Source: an uncultured Pseudomonadota bacterium (GTDB taxonomy: Bacteria > Pseudomonadota > Gammaproteobacteria > Burkholderiales > Eutrophovitaceae). Taken from it: a DNA stretch of 8,905 bases. The notes under the pieces were generated by a model, which ran no database searches, was not told the origin of the DNA, and worked only from the letters and a program-made list of their open reading frames with translations. The stretch covers positions 1 to 8,905 of the forward strand of contig CAJXPC010000055.1 of NCBI GenBank assembly GCA_913057845.1, given 5' to 3'. Below are positions 6,688 through 8,905 of this stretch, in pieces. A program made the translations under genes and the position numbers. How positions within the stretch are numbered: position 1 is the stretch's first letter; each line of letters begins with the position of its first letter.

Positions 6688-8163
6688 CTAGCCTAGATCA
6701 TCAAGCGGATAAATTGGCCGTCGGATTTTTTCATAATTGAACATCGTCCAATCTGATGAGCCTACTCCGACGCCCGCACAGTAAACGCTGTGCTTTGCGA
6801 TGGGTAGGAATACCGGTCGAAAATACATTCTTGACTTTAATAATAAATATTTTTTTGTTGAAGGGTCAATACCAACACTGGTAAAGACACCTAGATCCCA
6901 AGGTTCTTGAAGTTTCTCTGTGATCACGATCTCAGCGTCCCCCGTGTCAAATACCACGGTGCGACCCATAGAGGCTTTTACCCCAGTAAATTGTGGGCCA
7001 GTAATGACATAGTCGCCATCGGTGATGTTCTTAATAACACCAGTTAAATTAAGAGGCTCCCCTTTTTTATTGATGGCTGGCATATCTGTTTTGCCACCAA
7101 TTGGAAGAGTTATAGTTACTCCAATTCCAGCTGCGATTAATTGGCCCACAGCCTCTGGGTCGCGTATTGGACCTACTGCGATATCATTTAGACCCTGCTT
7201 TAGCGCTTCTCGCAGGGTTGTCATGGTGTCTTGTGTGGCTCCAGTAGCGCAGTTGTCTGGGTGATCGAGCAGGAGTATTGGCCCCTCTTTCAGTGACTTC
7301 GCGTGACGAATGGAATCTTCTAGTGGTTCGTCCTTCCAGATGAAAGCCTCCTTTTGTTCCCATGCGACGTTCAGTATTGCGTTACATTCTGTTTTTGCTA
7401 ACTCTTGGTCATCATCTGTAATCATCACGACACTCATGCCGGCTTCCGGTATGTCTGCCATCGGGAAACCACCAAAAGCAGAACTTGCTAGAACGTTAGG
7501 TTTTTTCTCTGATTGAGCTGCTCTATCAGAGTAGCTCTTCATCGCGCCTTCTGATGTGTTCATTTTGAGTGTTTGTGCGAGCACAGGAATATTGTTCCAG
7601 TGCATCACAGGTTTGATTTCTTTTCGATGTAATCTAAGTAGTAATTTTCCTGCTAGTACTCCGGTTTCGTACATGTCGATATGTGGGTATGTTTTATATC
7701 CAACAATGATGTTTGCGTTACGCACCATGTCTGCTGTGACATTCGCGTGTAAGTCTAGAGAGACGGCAATGGGCGTTGACGGTGCCACCTCGCGAATTTT
7801 TTTGAGTAACGTGCCTTCGCCATCCAGCGTGCTATCTTTGACCACCATGGCACCATGAAGATCCAACATGATTAAATCGCAGCCCTGTCGCACATCTTCG
7901 ATAATGAGTTCACAGAATCGATCATAGGCCACTCCGGAGACTGGGCCGCTGGGATAAGCAAAACCAGCCACGGAAGTAATAATGTCTGCATTTGCTTCTT
8001 CCGCGATATCAATAAAGGCGCCGATTGGCGTCTTTGTGCCTTTCATGGCGCGGTACGCATCAACGCCAATATAGGGTCCATCCGGACCAAACGATTCCCA
8101 AGGCGTTTCTACTGGAGAGAACGTATTGGTTTCATGTTCCATTTGGGCTATTACGATTTTCAT
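6688..8163 (-). CDS. M81-family metallohydrolase (MlrC-like)
   Basis: This 491-residue protein has both MlrC domains at full length. The N-terminal metal domain opens with the family signature MEHETNTFSP (8-17). DLHGAM is at 101-106, DLHAN at 137-141 and YPHIDMYETG at 159-168. The D137-x-H139-x21-H161 spacing equals that of the zinc ligands I recall for MlrC of microcystin degraders. SAFGGFPMADIPEAG (228-242) is a second hallmark. The C-terminal domain shows DHPDN at 300-304 and ends in RRPIYPLD (481-488). KSRMYFR (443-449) has Tyr where relatives that I recall have His. Known members hydrolyse short peptides, including the tetrapeptide left from microcystin, which releases the beta-amino acid Adda. 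No mlrA, mlrB or mlrD is present, so microcystin is not implied. Its place between an omega-aminotransferase and mmsA suggests release of a beta- or omega-amino acid from an amide (inference). The start is set by the conserved N-terminus; the Shine-Dalgarno is weak. Confidence 0.92.
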   Translation of the reverse strand: MKIVIAQMEHETNTFSPVETPWESFGPDGPYIGVDAYRAMKGTKTPIGAFIDIAEEANADIITSVAGFAYPSGPVSGVAYDRFCELIIEDVRQGCDLIMLDLHGAMVVKDSTLDGEGTLLKKIREVAPSTPIAVSLDLHANVTADMVRNANIIVGYKTYPHIDMYETGVLAGKLLLRLHRKEIKPVMHWNNIPVLAQTLKMNTSEGAMKSYSDRAAQSEKKPNVLASSAFGGFPMADIPEAGMSVVMITDDDQELAKTECNAILNVAWEQKEAFIWKDEPLEDSIRHAKSLKEGPILLLDHPDNCATGATQDTMTTLREALKQGLNDIAVGPIRDPEAVGQLIAAGIGVTITLPIGGKTDMPAINKKGEPLNLTGVIKNITDGDYVITGPQFTGVKASMGRTVVFDTGDAEIVITEKLQEPWDLGVFTSVGIDPSTKKYLLLKSRMYFRPVFLPIAKHSVYCAGVGVGSSDWTMFNYEKIRRPIYPLDDLG

Positions 8164-8242
8164 TGGTGTGATGTCGTGCTCATGTAAAGAGTCGATGGGG
8201 CGCTAGTCCAGTGCTGTCAGAAAAAAGACCATGTGTAGTAAC

Positions 8243-8857
8243 CTAATTTGATTTAATTGCCGACTTTATGGTCTCGATGATTTTGTCAATATGATGCTTT
8301 GATGCAATGAACGAAGGTGTTAGTGCAATGGTGTCTCCCGCAGCCCTTACTAAGACACCATTTTGATAACAAGTTACAAATGTGTCGTTCCCTCGTTTGC
8401 CTGGTGATCCAGGAATAGGATCAAGCTCAATTCCACCCATGAGCCCAAGATTTCGGATATCAATTACGTTAGGTAGGCCTTTGAGTGAATGTAGGGCCTC
8501 CTCAAAATACGGCGCTAATTCTTTGCTTCTCTCAAACAGTTCTTCTTCTTTGTAGATGTCTAGTGTAGCGACGGCCGCAGCACTAGCTAAGGGATGACCT
8601 GAATAGGTATATCCATGGAAGAATTCAATTTGTTCTTCAGGCCCATTGAGAAATGCATGATAAATTTTTTCGCTGACGATCACACCACCCATTGGAACTG
8701 CGCCGTTCGTGACCCCTTTAGCGAATGTGATCATATCGGGTGTGACTCCGAATGTGTCCGCGGCAAAGGCTTTGCCGGTTCGACCAAAGCCCGTGATCAC
8801 TTCATCGAAAATTAGAAGGATTCCGTATTTATCGCAAATTTCACGAAGTCTCTGTAA
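8243..8857 (-). CDS. Class III omega-amino acid:pyruvate aminotransferase, C-terminal half (5' part missing)
   Basis: Only about 204 native residues of an expected 440-450 are present; the upstream part is cut off at the adapter. The fragment holds the conserved core IFDEVITGFGRTG, whose Asp contacts the PLP pyridine nitrogen. The Schiff-base Lys is in ITFAKGVTNG (codon 8719-8717). HGYTYSGHP (the phosphate-side/substrate loop) and the LPNVIDIRNLGLMGGIEL segment follow. GDTIALTPSF near the C-terminus completes a normal end. The HGYTYSxHP and NVIDIRNxGL stretches resemble Pseudomonas omega-amino acid:pyruvate aminotransferase, which moves the amino group of beta-alanine or other omega-amines to pyruvate, giving alanine and a semialdehyde. 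Other class III enzymes of similar sequence use taurine, GABA or beta-aminoisobutyrate, so the amino donor is uncertain. It lies 79 nt upstream of the M81 gene on the same strand. Confidence 0.9.
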   Translation of the reverse strand, partial: LQRLREICDKYGILLIFDEVITGFGRTGKAFAADTFGVTPDMITFAKGVTNGAVPMGGVIVSEKIYHAFLNGPEEQIEFFHGYTYSGHPLASAAAVATLDIYKEEELFERSKELAPYFEEALHSLKGLPNVIDIRNLGLMGGIELDPIPGSPGKRGNDTFVTCYQNGVLVRAAGDTIALTPSFIASKHHIDKIIETIKSAIKSN

Positions 8858-8858
8858 G

Positions 8859-8905
8859 CTGTCTCTTATACACATCTCCGAGCCCACGAGACCTCTCTAC
8901 ATCTC
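8859..8905 (-). other. Nextera adapter read-through with i7 index (sequencing artefact)
   Basis: The 19-bp mosaic end CTGTCTCTTATACACATCT occupies 8859-8877, the rest of the Read-2 adapter 8878-8892, an 8-base i7 index CTCTCTAC (from memory, Nextera N707) 8893-8900, and the first five bases of the P7 flank (ATCTC) 8901-8905. It is inverted relative to the copy at 1-31. It is not genomic, and read on the minus strand it supplies the false MGSEMCIRDS start of the truncated aminotransferase. Confidence 0.98.

Noticed and set aside
6688..8163. Microcystin-degradation (mlr) cluster
   Set aside because: Only an M81/MlrC homologue is present. mlrA, mlrB and mlrD are absent and the M81 family is widespread in bacteria that do not degrade microcystin.
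8164..8242. Promoter or terminator in the 79-nt gap between aminotransferase and M81 genes
   Set aside because: On the minus strand there is a T run and a TTTACA-like element, but no hairpin and no matching -10 at acceptable spacing.
1..8905. Terminal inverted repeats with Tn5 mosaic ends, suggesting a transposon spanning the whole window
   Set aside because: The repeats are the Nextera adapter, with index and P7 bases at the right end. No transposase gene is present and the contents are ordinary metabolic genes.

Overview
The window is an assembled contig of a Gram-negative, probably marine or freshwater proteobacterium of moderate GC. The lifestyle and taxon are inferred from protein flavour only; no rRNA or marker gene is present. 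Both ends are not biology: positions 1-31 and 8859-8905 are Nextera (Tn5 tagmentation) adapter, in inverted orientation. The two terminal genes are therefore cut, and each carries a false N-terminus (MGSEMCIRDS) translated from adapter. The genuine insert is about 32-8858.

Layout. At the left is a nearly complete plus-strand gene fusing a NUDT19-like Nudix domain to a LACTB2-like metallo-beta-lactamase-fold domain. It converges, with a 14-nt gap, on a minus-strand group read right to left: SDR oxidoreductase (4095-3313), exported single-domain rhodanese (3291-2884) and MFS transporter (2839-1667), with gaps of 21 and 44 nt that suggest one transcript. A 94-nt divergent spacer separates the SDR from a plus-strand beta-hydroxyacid dehydrogenase (4190-5068, 3-hydroxyisobutyrate dehydrogenase family). 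That gene converges, with a 25-nt gap, on a second minus-strand group: class III omega-amino acid:pyruvate aminotransferase (3' half only, 8857-8243), an M81/MlrC-family metallohydrolase (8163-6688) and CoA-acylating (methyl)malonate-semialdehyde dehydrogenase mmsA (6587-5094).

How the genes may work together. The right-hand group reads as a catabolic route. The M81 enzyme may release an amino acid from an amide or peptide. The aminotransferase would convert a beta- or omega-amino acid such as beta-alanine to its semialdehyde. MmsA would convert malonate or methylmalonate semialdehyde to acetyl- or propionyl-CoA. The neighbouring hydroxyacid dehydrogenase could interconvert the semialdehyde and its hydroxyacid (3-hydroxypropionate or 3-hydroxyisobutyrate). 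Aminotransferase plus MmsA is the known beta-alanine degradation pair. The upstream hydrolase step is an inference from gene order.

No RNA genes, CRISPR arrays, insertion sequences, prophage or convincing rho-independent terminators were seen. No gap between genes exceeds 100 nt.
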